Assembly (NCBI RefSeq): GCF_009765365.1
Contig: NZ_VTOM01000002.1
Coordinates: 1-64,000, forward strand
Reading direction: 5' to 3'
DNA length: 64,000 bases
Source: Antarcticirhabdus aurantiaca
GTDB taxonomy: Bacteria > Pseudomonadota > Alphaproteobacteria > Rhizobiales > Rhizobiaceae
Of the stretch, positions 52,547-60,743 are shown piece by piece (position 1 is the first letter of the stretch; every line of letters starts with the position of its first letter). A program made the translations under genes and the position numbers. Below the pieces are notes generated by a model. That model saw nothing but the letters and a program-made list of their open reading frames with translations. It searched no databases and had not been told where the DNA came from.

Positions 52547-53251
52547 CTATGCCGATTCCAGGACCATCTCGTCTGCGAACAGATGCCCTCCGAACTCGAT
52601 CACGTTGCGCGTGGTCTCGCGGATGTGGCCCTCGATCAGATCGAGAGCTTCTGGACTGCGGTCGAGCGCTGCATCCATGATGGCGTGGTGCTCGACGTCC
52701 TTGGGACGCCACTGAGTACGGAACTGCGAGGATATGCGACGATAACGGTGGGCCCGTTCGAACAGCTTGTGCCGCATCTCCAACAGGATCGGCGAGGCGC
52801 AGGCCCCTACCAACGTCAGATGGAAATGCTCATGATGGCGCACCCATTCTGCGTCGAAGTAGTATGCCTCGCCCAAACGCTTCTGGAGACGGTCCATGCG
52901 GTGGTAGGCGGCGAGGATTTCGGACTCCCAGCGATCGTCTCCGAACTCCATGGAGCGGCGCAGTCCATCCCGTTCCAAGAGGACGCGCATATCGGTGAGG
53001 TCCTGAAGGTCGGAGATCGACACCGGAGCGGCGACGAAGCCGCGTTGGCCCTGCGATACGACGAGGTGCTCGGCCGCCAGGCGAGCCAACGCCTCGCGAA
53101 GGGTCGAAAAGCTTACTTCGTAACGATCGCGAAGCGTTTCGAAGCGCAGCTTCTCTCCCGGCTGGATCACACAGCTCAGGATATCGTCTCGCAGCCGCAC
53201 AAGAACGTCGCCGGCCCGAGTTTCGCCCTTGCCTCTGATCGCCTGTGTCAT
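52547..53251 (-). CDS. GntR-family regulator, FCD subfamily
   Basis: 234 aa from the ATG at 53251, preceded by GGGGG at a good distance; upstream in-frame sequence to 53368 is not protein-like. N-terminal wHTH: VLVRLRDDILSCVIQPGEKL, RFETLRDRYEVSFSTLREAL. C-terminal FCD domain: MRVLLERDGLRRSMEFGDDR, WVRHHEHFHLTLVGACASPI with the metal-binding His residues and RPKDVEHHAIMDAALDRSPE. Divergent from the VOC/ALDH/hydrolase operon; TTCGAA palindromes at 53376 and 53927 are plausible operators. Converges on the LysR gene at its 3' side. Confidence 0.92.
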   Translation of the reverse strand: MTQAIRGKGETRAGDVLVRLRDDILSCVIQPGEKLRFETLRDRYEVSFSTLREALARLAAEHLVVSQGQRGFVAAPVSISDLQDLTDMRVLLERDGLRRSMEFGDDRWESEILAAYHRMDRLQKRLGEAYYFDAEWVRHHEHFHLTLVGACASPILLEMRHKLFERAHRYRRISSQFRTQWRPKDVEHHAIMDAALDRSPEALDLIEGHIRETTRNVIEFGGHLFADEMVLESA

Positions 53252-53375
53252 CCATCCCCCAGCATCCGTGAACCGTGCCGAGCAAACCAGGACCGTCCGC
53301 GGACAGCAGACGTTAGGCGAGAGGCAGGGCTTGCGCAATCGACATGGCATTGAAATATCGAATTTCATAGGGAAT

Positions 53376-53393
53376 TTCGAAAGTTCTTTCGAA
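53376..53393. promoter_or_regulatory. palindrome TTCGAAAG-TT-CTTTCGAA
   Basis: Eight-base perfect arms with a 2-base centre, about 125 bases upstream of the GntR start. The TTTCGAA half-site is shared with the 53927-53958 palindrome next to the dioxygenase gene, so both are probably sites for the GntR protein. Confidence 0.5.
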
Positions 53394-53740
53394 CGTCATC
53401 TGGGTTGCCGGTCGCTCGCGTCGGCCAAGTTTCCGCGACGACGATCTACTCCTTCGGGCTCTAAACGGTCCGAACGTTGGGAGGGGTCGGACGACGGGAT
53501 CCCGCCGTTCGCCGATCGCTGGGCCGGGGCTCCCCCGGCGGAGGATCGAAGTCTCGCTGTCTCCCCTAGCGGGACACATCGGCATGTTCCGACAACACAT
53601 GTACGGCGACCCGCCCGACATGAACGTAGCGGCCGTCGCGGTGGAGCTCGGCGACGCCAAGGCGACACTCGCCCGGATCGTGCCGGAGGCGCGGGCTTGG
53701 TACGCCAGGACCGCCGCCCCGTGCGGCCGGAGGATCTCCG

Positions 53741-53795
53741 GGCCGTAGATCGGCGCAAAGCTTCGACGTCGATCGACCTTGCAACCTTTCAGGTA
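53741..53795 (-). repeat. dispersed repeat, copy C
   Basis: The reverse complement reads GGTCGATCGACGTCGAAGCT and TTGCGCCGATCTACGGCC. Similar to copy A (7091-7162); located in the intergenic region upstream of the dioxygenase operon. Confidence 0.45.
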
Positions 53796-53926
53796 GCTCG
53801 CGCCACGGAAGGCACCTGATGGCGCTGAAACAACATGAGCAGGAGACATCCTAGACGACGTGTTGCCGGGGGGGGGGGGGGCGTGTCCGCGTCGATGCCC
53901 CACTTGAGGCCTCCGCGAGCGCTACA

Positions 53927-53958
53927 TAATTTCGAAATAAAAAAATATTTCGAAATTA
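53927..53958. promoter_or_regulatory. palindrome TAATTTCGAAATA-AAAAAA-TATTTCGAAATTA
   Basis: Thirteen-base perfect arms with a 6-base A loop, ~60 bases upstream of the dioxygenase start; each arm carries the TTTCGAAA motif, so two half-sites per arm. It is AT-rich in otherwise GC-rich DNA, a good candidate operator and promoter for the catabolic operon. Confidence 0.55.
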
Positions 53959-54018
53959 TTGCCGCTGCGGATGCGATCCGCTACGAAGACCCACGGGACA
54001 TCGAATGGGAGTGAAGCG

Positions 54019-54924
54019 TTGTCGCACCTCGTGCACGCCCTTGGGCACATAAAACTGACGACGACCCGGCTGCGGGAAGTCGTGCGCGACTCGACTGAGG
54101 TCCTGGGACTTCGAGTCACCAGGGAAGCGGGCGGCGAGGTCTGGTTGAGTTCGAATGGCCGGACGGCCGAGCTCGTATTGATCGAGGACGACGCGAACGC
54201 TTGCCACACGATCGGCCTAGAGGCGCTGAGCGAGGCGGACGTGACCTTCGCGGCTGGACGCGTCGAGGGTGCCGGTTGCCGCATCCTGTCCCGGGAGCCG
54301 AGCCTCGGCTGTTTCCGCGCCGCCGTCACCTTCGCCACGCCTGAAGGCCTCCGCTTCGAGATCCACACGCCGGCGGCCGACGACATGTACCGGCCGCGGT
54401 ACGCCACGACCGGTGTCGCGCCGCGCCGTATCGACCACGCCAACCTCATCTCGCCGGATCCCGTGGCCACGCGTCGGCAGCTGACGGAGATCTGCGGCAT
54501 GCGGTTGTCCGAGCGGATGGTGAACGACGCCTTGTCCTGGATGTACGGCGGCAACAGGCAGCACCACATCCTCGGCGTGGTGAAGGGGACGGCTCCTGGC
54601 CTGCACCACTACTCGTTCGAGTTTCCAGAATTCGCCATGTACTGCCGACTCGGCGACATCCTCGACCGTCACGATCGCCAGCTAGTCTGGGGACCGGGTC
54701 GCCACCGGCCGGGCGACAACACCTATGCCTACTATCTCGATCCAAGCGGCTGCATGGTGGAATGCTCGGGTCCGATGGCGACGGTGGCGGACGACACGGC
54801 CTTCGAACCGCGCATCATCACCAACCTCGAACGGCCAGGCAATGTGCGCGACATGAACGTCTGGGGCACGCCGGCACCGCTCGAATGGCGCGAGCACTTC
54901 CATCCCTTCGCGCCAGTCGGCTGA
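54019..54924 (+). CDS. extradiol ring-cleavage dioxygenase-like protein (VOC superfamily)
   Basis: 301 aa from a TTG at 54019 with GGGAG at good spacing; ATG at 53971 is an alternative (317 aa). Two vicinal-oxygen-chelate modules: HLVHALGHIKLTTTRLREVV at the start, second module RRIDHANLISPDPVATRRQL. The iron ligands of type I extradiol enzymes are in place: His in IDHANL, His in GLHHYSFEF and Glu in CMVECSG; Tyr in TYAYYLDPSG. This would open a catechol-type ring or a related substrate. First gene of a four-gene operon. Confidence 0.85.
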   Translation: MSHLVHALGHIKLTTTRLREVVRDSTEVLGLRVTREAGGEVWLSSNGRTAELVLIEDDANACHTIGLEALSEADVTFAAGRVEGAGCRILSREPSLGCFRAAVTFATPEGLRFEIHTPAADDMYRPRYATTGVAPRRIDHANLISPDPVATRRQLTEICGMRLSERMVNDALSWMYGGNRQHHILGVVKGTAPGLHHYSFEFPEFAMYCRLGDILDRHDRQLVWGPGRHRPGDNTYAYYLDPSGCMVECSGPMATVADDTAFEPRIITNLERPGNVRDMNVWGTPAPLEWREHFHPFAPVG

Positions 54925-54934
54925 GGGAAGCCCG

Positions 54935-56362
54935 GTGAGCACCCATTTCGTCGCCGGCCGATGGATCGGGGTCGGAACCGTTCCGAACGTCAATCCGTCC
55001 GACCTTTCCGACGTCGTCGGAGAGTTTGCAGCCGGCGACGCGGAACTCGTCGCCGAGGCTGTCTGGGCAGCACGCGAGGCGCTGCCGACTTGGCGTCATT
55101 CACCGCCTCTCCGACGCCACGCGATCCTTTCGGCCGCGGCGCGGGAACTGTTCGAACGGCGCGACGAACTCGGCCGTCTCCTATCGCGCGAAGAAGGCAA
55201 GACGCTGGCGGAAGGAGTCGGCGAGGTCGCTCGGGCGAGCCAGATCTTCGACTTCTTCGCCGGTGAAGCCCTGCGGTTGTCCGGCGAGGCGGGCGCCTCG
55301 ATCCGGCCCGACGTCGAAGTCTCGGTGACGCGCGAGCCGGTCGGCGTGGTAGGCATCGTCACCCCCTGGAACTTCCCGATCGCCATTCCCGCCTGGAAGA
55401 TCGCTCCGGCGCTGGCCTTCGGCAACACGGTGGTGTTCAAGCCGGCGAGCCTCGTTCCGGCGAGCGCCCACGCACTCGTGGAAATCCTCGACCGGGCGGG
55501 CGCGCCGGCTGGCGTTCTCAACCTCGTATTGGGCAAGGGGAACACCGTCGGGCGGGCGCTGATCGAGGCTCGTCTCGACGCCATCTCCTTCACCGGCTCG
55601 ACCGGCGCCGGAGCTGCGGTCGCGCTCGCTTCGGCGCGGACGATGCGCCGCTTCCAGTTGGAAATGGGGGGCAAGAACCCGCTTGTGGTTCTGGACGATG
55701 CCGACCTTGAGCGCGCCGTCTCCTGCGCCCTCGATGGCGCCTTCTTCTCCACCGGCCAGCGCTGCACCGCGTCGTCGCGCCTGATTGTCACGGACGGGAT
55801 CCACGACCGCTTCGTGGCGGTCCTCTGCGAGCGCGCCGAGGCGCTGCGCGTCGGCCATGCCCTGGATCCGCAGACGCAGATGGGCCCCGTGGTCGACGAG
55901 GAGCAGCTGCGCAACAATCTCGACTACATCGCGTCCGCTCGCGCCGACGGGGCGAAGATCGCCTTCGGCGGCGACGTCGTGACACGCGACACTCAAGGTT
56001 TCTTCCAGCGTCCGGCCATCCTCACCGACATCCACAACTCGATGCGCGTAGCGCGCGAGGAGATCTTCGGACCGGTAGCCTGCGTGATTCGCGCGGGCGA
56101 CTACGAGGACGCGTTGGCGATCGCAAACGATACGCCGTTCGGCCTGACCTCGGGCATCTGCACGACGAGCCTCAAGCATGCAAGCGACTTCCGCCGACGC
56201 TCCGAGGCAGGGATGACGATGGTCAACCTGCCGACGGCCGGGGTCGACTTCCATGCGCCCTTCGGGGGACGCAAGGGCTCGAGCTTCGGCCCCCGCGAGC
56301 AGGGATCACACGCGAGAGAGTTCTACACTTCAACCAAGACGAGCTACGTCGCCGCGGGCTGA
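54935..56362 (+). CDS. NAD(P)-dependent aldehyde dehydrogenase
   Basis: 475 aa from a GTG at 54935, 10 bases after the dioxygenase stop. VVGIVTPWNFPIAIPAWKIA, NTVVFKPASLVPASAHALVE, ISFTGSTGAGAAVALASART, catalytic Glu in FQLEMGGKNPLVVLDDADLE, catalytic Cys in FFSTGQRCTASSRLIVTDGI. Resembles 2-oxoglutarate-semialdehyde or succinate-semialdehyde type enzymes. It would oxidise an aldehyde or semialdehyde produced later in the operon pathway. Confidence 0.92.
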   Translation: MSTHFVAGRWIGVGTVPNVNPSDLSDVVGEFAAGDAELVAEAVWAAREALPTWRHSPPLRRHAILSAAARELFERRDELGRLLSREEGKTLAEGVGEVARASQIFDFFAGEALRLSGEAGASIRPDVEVSVTREPVGVVGIVTPWNFPIAIPAWKIAPALAFGNTVVFKPASLVPASAHALVEILDRAGAPAGVLNLVLGKGNTVGRALIEARLDAISFTGSTGAGAAVALASARTMRRFQLEMGGKNPLVVLDDADLERAVSCALDGAFFSTGQRCTASSRLIVTDGIHDRFVAVLCERAEALRVGHALDPQTQMGPVVDEEQLRNNLDYIASARADGAKIAFGGDVVTRDTQGFFQRPAILTDIHNSMRVAREEIFGPVACVIRAGDYEDALAIANDTPFGLTSGICTTSLKHASDFRRRSEAGMTMVNLPTAGVDFHAPFGGRKGSSFGPREQGSHAREFYTSTKTSYVAAG

Positions 56363-56400
56363 GCGGGCACTCGTCCAGGATCAGGATCGGGGAGCATCCG

Positions 56401-57279
56401 ATGCAGGAGAAAGTCACCTTCGAGTCGGACGGACTGAAGCTTTCGGGCGTCGTCCACGTACCGGACGGCTACGGCGGAACGCCGCTGCCGGCCTTCATCG
56501 TGTGCCATGGCTTCGTCGGCTCGAAGGACGAGAGCCACGCGCAGCTCCAGGCCGAGATGATGGAGGCGTTCGGTTACGTCGCGTTGCGCTTCGACTTCCG
56601 CTCTTGCGGCGAGAGCGAAGGCGAGCGCGGCCAGGTACGCTGCTTCGACCAGGTGGCCGATGCCCGGAACGCGCTGAGCTTCCTGGCCAAGCGTCCCGAA
56701 GTCGATCCCAAACGCATCGGCATCACCGGTCACTCCTTCGGCGCGGCGGTGTCGATATACACGGCAGGCGTCGACGAGCGCGTGGCATGCTGCCTTTCCT
56801 CCTGCGGATGGGGTGACGGCGAGCGTAAGTTCCGGGGACAGCACCCGACCCGCGAATCCTGGGACCGCTTCATCTCGATCCTGGAGAGGGGCCGTCTGCA
56901 CAAGCAGGCGACCGGCGAGAGCCTGTGGATGTCGCGCTTCGACGCGGTGCCGATACCCGAAGCGCTGCGCCGTAACCTATCGCCCAAGGCGATCATGGAG
57001 ATACCGACCGAAACGGCTTGGTCGATGATGAACTTCCGCGCCGACGACGTCGTCGCCAACATCGCCCCGCGCCCGCTTCTGCTGTTCCACACGGCGCACG
57101 ACACGATCACGCCGACGATCGAATCGGTGCGCATGTTCGAGAAGTCCGGTCAGCCGACCGAGCTGATCCTTGTCGACACGACCGCCCATTTCCCTCTCGC
57201 GCCCCAGGACGCGCCGCGCACCAAGGCGATCATGAAGGGCTGGCTCGACAAGTTCTTCCCCTCTCAGCTCCCGGTTTGA
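56401..57279 (+). CDS. alpha/beta hydrolase
   Basis: 292 aa. FIVCHGFVGSKDESHAQLQA (oxyanion-hole strand), ALRFDFRSCGESEGERGQVR, nucleophile elbow GITGHSFGAAVSIYTAGV (Ser), an Asp in LLLFHTAHDTITPTIESVRM, and a final His in DTTAHFPLAPQD. A meta-cleavage product hydrolase or lactone hydrolase fits the operon. 38 bases after the aldehyde dehydrogenase stop. Confidence 0.88.
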   Translation: MQEKVTFESDGLKLSGVVHVPDGYGGTPLPAFIVCHGFVGSKDESHAQLQAEMMEAFGYVALRFDFRSCGESEGERGQVRCFDQVADARNALSFLAKRPEVDPKRIGITGHSFGAAVSIYTAGVDERVACCLSSCGWGDGERKFRGQHPTRESWDRFISILERGRLHKQATGESLWMSRFDAVPIPEALRRNLSPKAIMEIPTETAWSMMNFRADDVVANIAPRPLLLFHTAHDTITPTIESVRMFEKSGQPTELILVDTTAHFPLAPQDAPRTKAIMKGWLDKFFPSQLPV

Positions 57280-57303
57280 CATGCGGCAACGAAGGCACCG
57301 ACA

Positions 57304-58341
57304 ATGACCGTGATCAAGGCGGAAGAGCTGACCGATTTCTCGACCCGCCTCCTGCAGGCCGGCGGCTTCTCTCAAGGCGACGCCCGTGAGACGGCCGATC
57401 TCCTCGTCTGGGCGAACCTGAGGGGGATCGACAGCCACGGCGTCCTGCGCATCCCGCGATATATCAAGATGGTCGCCGAGCGCTTGCTCGTGCCCGGCGG
57501 CGCGGTAACCCTGGTCCGCGAGTACGGGGCCATCGCAGTGCTGGACGGGGGCAAGTGCCCCGGCGCCGTCGGCATGAACGCCGCCGTGCGCAAGTCAGCC
57601 GAGCTGGCCGGCTCTCACGGCGTCGGCTGGTGCGCCGCCCGCTCCATCTCGCATGCCGGCGCGATCGGCTATTTCACCTCGGCGCTCGCCGCGCGCGGTC
57701 TCGTAGGCCTTGCCATGACCGCCTCAAAGCCCTTGATGAGCTATCACGGAGCCAGGGGCGAGGCGGTGTCCACCAACCCCCTGTCGATCGCGGTGCCGAC
57801 CGGCGATGGCGACGACCCCATCGTACTCGACATGTCGACCGCCGCCGTAGCGCTCGGCAAGATCCTGGCCGCAAAGGACGCCGGCAAACAGATCCCCGGA
57901 GACTGGGCGATCGACGAGAACGGCGCGCCGACCACCGATCCGGGCCGCGTCGCCGCGCTTCTGCCGATGGCCGGCCCCAAGGGATCGGGACTGTCGCTGA
58001 TGATCGAGATCCTGACCAGCGTGCTGGCTGGCAACGCTGTGATCGGCCCGGTGCTGGCCGGTCGCCGCAAGGGCGGCTTCAACGGTCTCGTGATCGCGGT
58101 GGATCCAGCGGCCTTCGGCTCGGCCGAAGACTTCCGCGACGCGACGTCGGAACTGCGGAGAGAGATTTCCGCCCTCGAACCTGCGCACGGAAACGACAGG
58201 GTGACTCTGCCCGGCGAACGGAGCGCCAACATCGGCCGCCGGCGCGCAGTCGAAGGAATCCCGCTGGCCGCCGGCACCGCCCGGCGTTTGCGCGACGAGG
58301 CGATCGGCCTCGGCGTCGAGTTTCCCGGCGCGTTCGCCTGA
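57304..58341 (+). CDS. Ldh-family (malate/L-lactate dehydrogenase-like) oxidoreductase
   Basis: 345 aa. ADLLVWANLRGIDSHGVLRI (with the DSHG block), VGWCAARSISHAGAIGYFTS, GLVGLAMTASKPLMSYHGAR, GPKGSGLSLMIEILTSVLAG. This is the NAD(P)-dependent Ldh2 family, which reduces or oxidises 2-oxo or 2-hydroxy acids, and not classical lactate dehydrogenase. Last gene of the GntR-controlled operon; probable final step acting on a 2-oxo acid. Confidence 0.9.
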   Translation: MTVIKAEELTDFSTRLLQAGGFSQGDARETADLLVWANLRGIDSHGVLRIPRYIKMVAERLLVPGGAVTLVREYGAIAVLDGGKCPGAVGMNAAVRKSAELAGSHGVGWCAARSISHAGAIGYFTSALAARGLVGLAMTASKPLMSYHGARGEAVSTNPLSIAVPTGDGDDPIVLDMSTAAVALGKILAAKDAGKQIPGDWAIDENGAPTTDPGRVAALLPMAGPKGSGLSLMIEILTSVLAGNAVIGPVLAGRRKGGFNGLVIAVDPAAFGSAEDFRDATSELRREISALEPAHGNDRVTLPGERSANIGRRRAVEGIPLAAGTARRLRDEAIGLGVEFPGAFA

Positions 58342-58661
58342 CGCAGCGATCTGGCGTGACCAGCGAAGGATGGACGATCGGGTCGGTCCGGCCTCGTCGA
58401 TGCGCGTCAAGTAAGCCAGCGCTACCACCTCGAACGCGCGCCCGGCGAGACGATCGATGCCGTCCCAAGCATCGAAGCCTTGGCCGCCATCGGGACCCAC
58501 GAGCGTCCGCGGCCCATTCGTTCCCGGTTCGTACGCAATCGTTAAGATTTGGTGGATAAGCCTGCTGGCGGGCTTCTCTCCCTTGCGAATCTACATATAG
58601 TGGATCTCGGCCGCACGGACGCAATATCTGCGATCCCGGCTTGCCGAAGGAACAGACTGCC
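58342..58661. other. intergenic, no gene seen
   Basis: About 320 bases between the Ldh gene stop and the 46-aa gene. Only shadow ORFs and nothing recognisable; probably holds a promoter for the small gene. Confidence 0.4.
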
Positions 58662-58802
58662 ATGAGCAGCAAACGAAAGACGTTCGACGTGGGCCGCGAC
58701 AGCGAGAACGGCCAGTTCATCACGGTGAAGGAGGCGGAGAGCCGCCCCAAGGAGACCACCGTGGAGCGGGTTCCCAAGCGCGGTCACGGCGACACGAAGT
58801 AA
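58662..58802 (+). CDS. 46-aa conserved-looking small protein
   Basis: MSSKRKTFDVGRDSENGQFI then TVKEAESRPKETTVERVPKR and GHGDTK, stop TAA at 58800-58802. Small, highly charged proteins with an F-x-VGRD-NGQF-VKEAE pattern are widely seen in Alphaproteobacteria, often mis-named as transporters. No membrane segment. Reading it as genuine rests on protein-like composition and the family resemblance I recall; a ribosome-binding GAAGGAAC lies upstream. Function unknown. Confidence 0.6.
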   Translation: MSSKRKTFDVGRDSENGQFITVKEAESRPKETTVERVPKRGHGDTK

Positions 58803-59213
58803 GATGAGACCGCGATGGGCTCGCCACAGCATATGGGAGTCGGGGCAGCCGCCCCGGCTTCTCTGCATCGATCGGGGCCGACGATCCGATCGGCCAGCCG
58901 GGCGGCGGCAGCCCGTTCGACTAACGACTTGTCCGTGCGGAAATGGATGTCACGCTCCAAGGTGAGCTCCATGCGCACGCGCACCCGCCGCCACCCGTTC
59001 AGCGAGCTAGGCCCCAGTTCGGGCAACCTGTCCCGAGGTCGCGCATCCCGAACGACTCGTCGCCGTCCGCCACCGGTTCCGTCAGCACCCAGGTAGCCGC
59101 GCCCGTGGGGTTAAACACATCGAGCATGCGCCGATGGCGCTCGTCACGGCGGATGCCGTTGGCGGTTGGTCGGGCGCGGGTTTCAGCATGGAGGGGTGGC
59201 GTCGGGCGGCCGG
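58784..59213 (-). pseudogene. DUF2958 protein, frameshifted
   Basis: Minus strand, two frames. The first reads RRMLDVFNPTGAATWVLTEP, VADGDESFGMRDLGTGCPNW and GLAR, the second LNGWRRVRVRMELTLERDIH and FRTDKSLVERAAAARLADRI. Together these match the DUF2958 domain (FxPxAxATWLLTE, FGLCDLGLGCPELG, LERDLHF), a protein common on plasmids and ICEs. A frame change lies near 59010 and the N-terminus is missing. It overlaps the small gene's 3' end by a few bases. Probably relic of mobile DNA. Confidence 0.65.
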
Positions 59214-59320
59214 CGACCCCGTGCCGAGCACCTCCCGCGGAGCAGTGGCGGCGAAAGGCGCGTTCCGTGACCGCCACCCCGCTCGTCGTCTTCGGGCGCC
59301 CACCGTCCTTGACGTGAACC

Positions 59321-60028
59321 TCAGTGCCCGAGGAACGCCTTGGCCACCATGGGGTCGGCGACGAGCTCGGCGGAGCTGCCCCTGCCGACGATCCGGCCCG
59401 CCTCGAGCACGTAGCCGCGTGCCGCCAGCGCCAGACTGGCGCGCACGTTCTGCTCCACGATCAGGATCGACACGCCGCTGTCGCGCACCTTGTGGAGCGC
59501 GGCGAACATCTCATCGACGACGATCGGCGCGAGACCGAGGCTCGGTTCGTCGAGGAGGAGCAGCGTCGGTCGCGACATCAGGGCACGCGCGACCGCCACC
59601 ATCTGCTGCTCGCCGCCGGACATGGTGCCGACGGTCTGGGCGAGGCGTTGCCCGAGCTTGGGAAAGAGATCGAGGACCTCCGCCCTGCGCTCCGAGGCAC
59701 TCTCGCGGGCACGCTTGGGATGGGCTCCGAGCGAGAGGTTGTCGTCCACCGTCAGCTCGGCGAAGACGCCGCGTCCCTCCGGCACGAGGGCGATGCCCTT
59801 TTCCACCAGATCGAAGTCGTTCGTGGCCGAGATGTCCTCGCCACGATGACGGATGACGCCGCCCCGCTCGCGGAGCCCGGCCTGCGTCAGCCCGCGCAGG
59901 AGCGAGGACTTGCCGGCGCCGTTGGCGCCCAGGATCGCGACGCATTCGCTCGTTCCGACCTCCAGCGAGACGTCGTCGAGCGCCAGGTGCTTGCCGTAGC
60001 GCACCGAGATCGAGCGTGCCTCAAACAT
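59321..60028 (-). CDS. livF: branched-chain amino-acid-type ABC transporter ATP-binding protein LivF
   Basis: 235 aa. Walker A LGANGAGKSSLLRGL, DISATNDFDLVEKGIALVPE GRGVF, signature GTMSGGEQQMVAVARALMSR, Walker B LLLLDEPSLGLAPIVVDEMF. EGRGVF and GLAPIVVDEM are the LivF features. 8-base overlap with livG. Confidence 0.93.
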   Translation of the reverse strand: MFEARSISVRYGKHLALDDVSLEVGTSECVAILGANGAGKSSLLRGLTQAGLRERGGVIRHRGEDISATNDFDLVEKGIALVPEGRGVFAELTVDDNLSLGAHPKRARESASERRAEVLDLFPKLGQRLAQTVGTMSGGEQQMVAVARALMSRPTLLLLDEPSLGLAPIVVDEMFAALHKVRDSGVSILIVEQNVRASLALAARGYVLEAGRIVGRGSSAELVADPMVAKAFLGH

Positions 60029-60743
60029 GGGCCGCTCCCCCGAGATAGGCTTCCACGACCCGGCGGTCGTTCAGAACCTCGGCGGTCGGGCCATCGGCGA
60101 TCTTTTCGCCCGCCCGCATGACGATGGAGCGCGGGCAGAGCGCGCGGACCGCTTCCATGATGTGCTCCACGAGGAGGATGGTGGCGCCGTCGTCGCGCAG
60201 CGAGCCGACGAGGGCGATGGCGGCGCGCAGTTCGGTCGGGTTGAGGCCGGCCAGCCATTCGTCGAGAAGCAGGAGGCGCGGACGGGTGGCCACCGCCCGG
60301 GCGAGCTCGACGCGTTTCTGGTCGATGTAGTTGAGGTCGGGTACGCGCGCGTCGCCCACGCCCTCGAGGCCGACGCGCGACAGCGCCTCGTCGGCGCGTC
60401 GCTCCGCCTCCCGGCCGGACACCGGACGGGCGCCGAAGGACAGGGAAAGAAGAACGTTCTGGCGGACCGACAGCGAGGGCGCGAGGCGCACGAGCTGGAA
60501 GGTCCGCGATACGCCTTCCTTGGCGATGCGGTGCGCCGGCAGGCCGTCGAGGCGCCGCCCGCCGAGGCGGATCGAGCCACCATTGGCGGGAAAGACGCCG
60601 GAGATGAGGTTCATCACCGTGGTCTTGCCCGATCCGTTGGGGCCCAGAAGCCCCACCACCTCGCCCTCGGCGAGGTCGAAATCGACGGCCTTGACCGCCT
60701 GCAGGCCGCCGAACCGCTTGGACAGGCCTCGGATCTCAAACAT
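60021..60743 (-). CDS. livG: branched-chain amino-acid-type ABC transporter ATP-binding protein LivG
   Basis: 240 aa from the ATG at 60743. FEIRGLSKRFGGLQAVKAVD, Walker A LLGPNGSGKTTVMNLISGVF, FQLVRLAPSLSVRQNVLLSL, Walker B LLLLDEWLAGLNPTELRAAI. The signature motif reads LNYIDQKRVELARAVATRPR where LSYGQQRRLEIARAL is usual, so the Gly-Gln of the signature are Ile-Asp; still the QKRVELARA portion fits. Overlaps livM by 8 bases. Confidence 0.9.
   Translation of the reverse strand: MFEIRGLSKRFGGLQAVKAVDFDLAEGEVVGLLGPNGSGKTTVMNLISGVFPANGGSIRLGGRRLDGLPAHRIAKEGVSRTFQLVRLAPSLSVRQNVLLSLSFGARPVSGREAERRADEALSRVGLEGVGDARVPDLNYIDQKRVELARAVATRPRLLLLDEWLAGLNPTELRAAIALVGSLRDDGATILLVEHIMEAVRALCPRSIVMRAGEKIADGPTAEVLNDRRVVEAYLGGAAHV

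Larger units (their letters stand above)
53252..54018. other. long intergenic region with operators, repeat copy C and a poly-G tract
   Basis: 767 bases between the GntR gene and the dioxygenase gene. Contains two TTCGAA-centred palindromes (53376-53393 and 53927-53958), dispersed repeat copy C (53741-53795) and 14 consecutive G (53868-53881). No gene is supported; short ORFs on both strands lack ribosome-binding sites. Confidence 0.5.

Noticed and set aside
53959-53970. TTG at 53959 as start of the dioxygenase
   Set aside because: It lies directly against the palindrome and lacks a ribosome-binding site; TTG at 54019 has GGGAG at good spacing and the N-terminus then matches the family.
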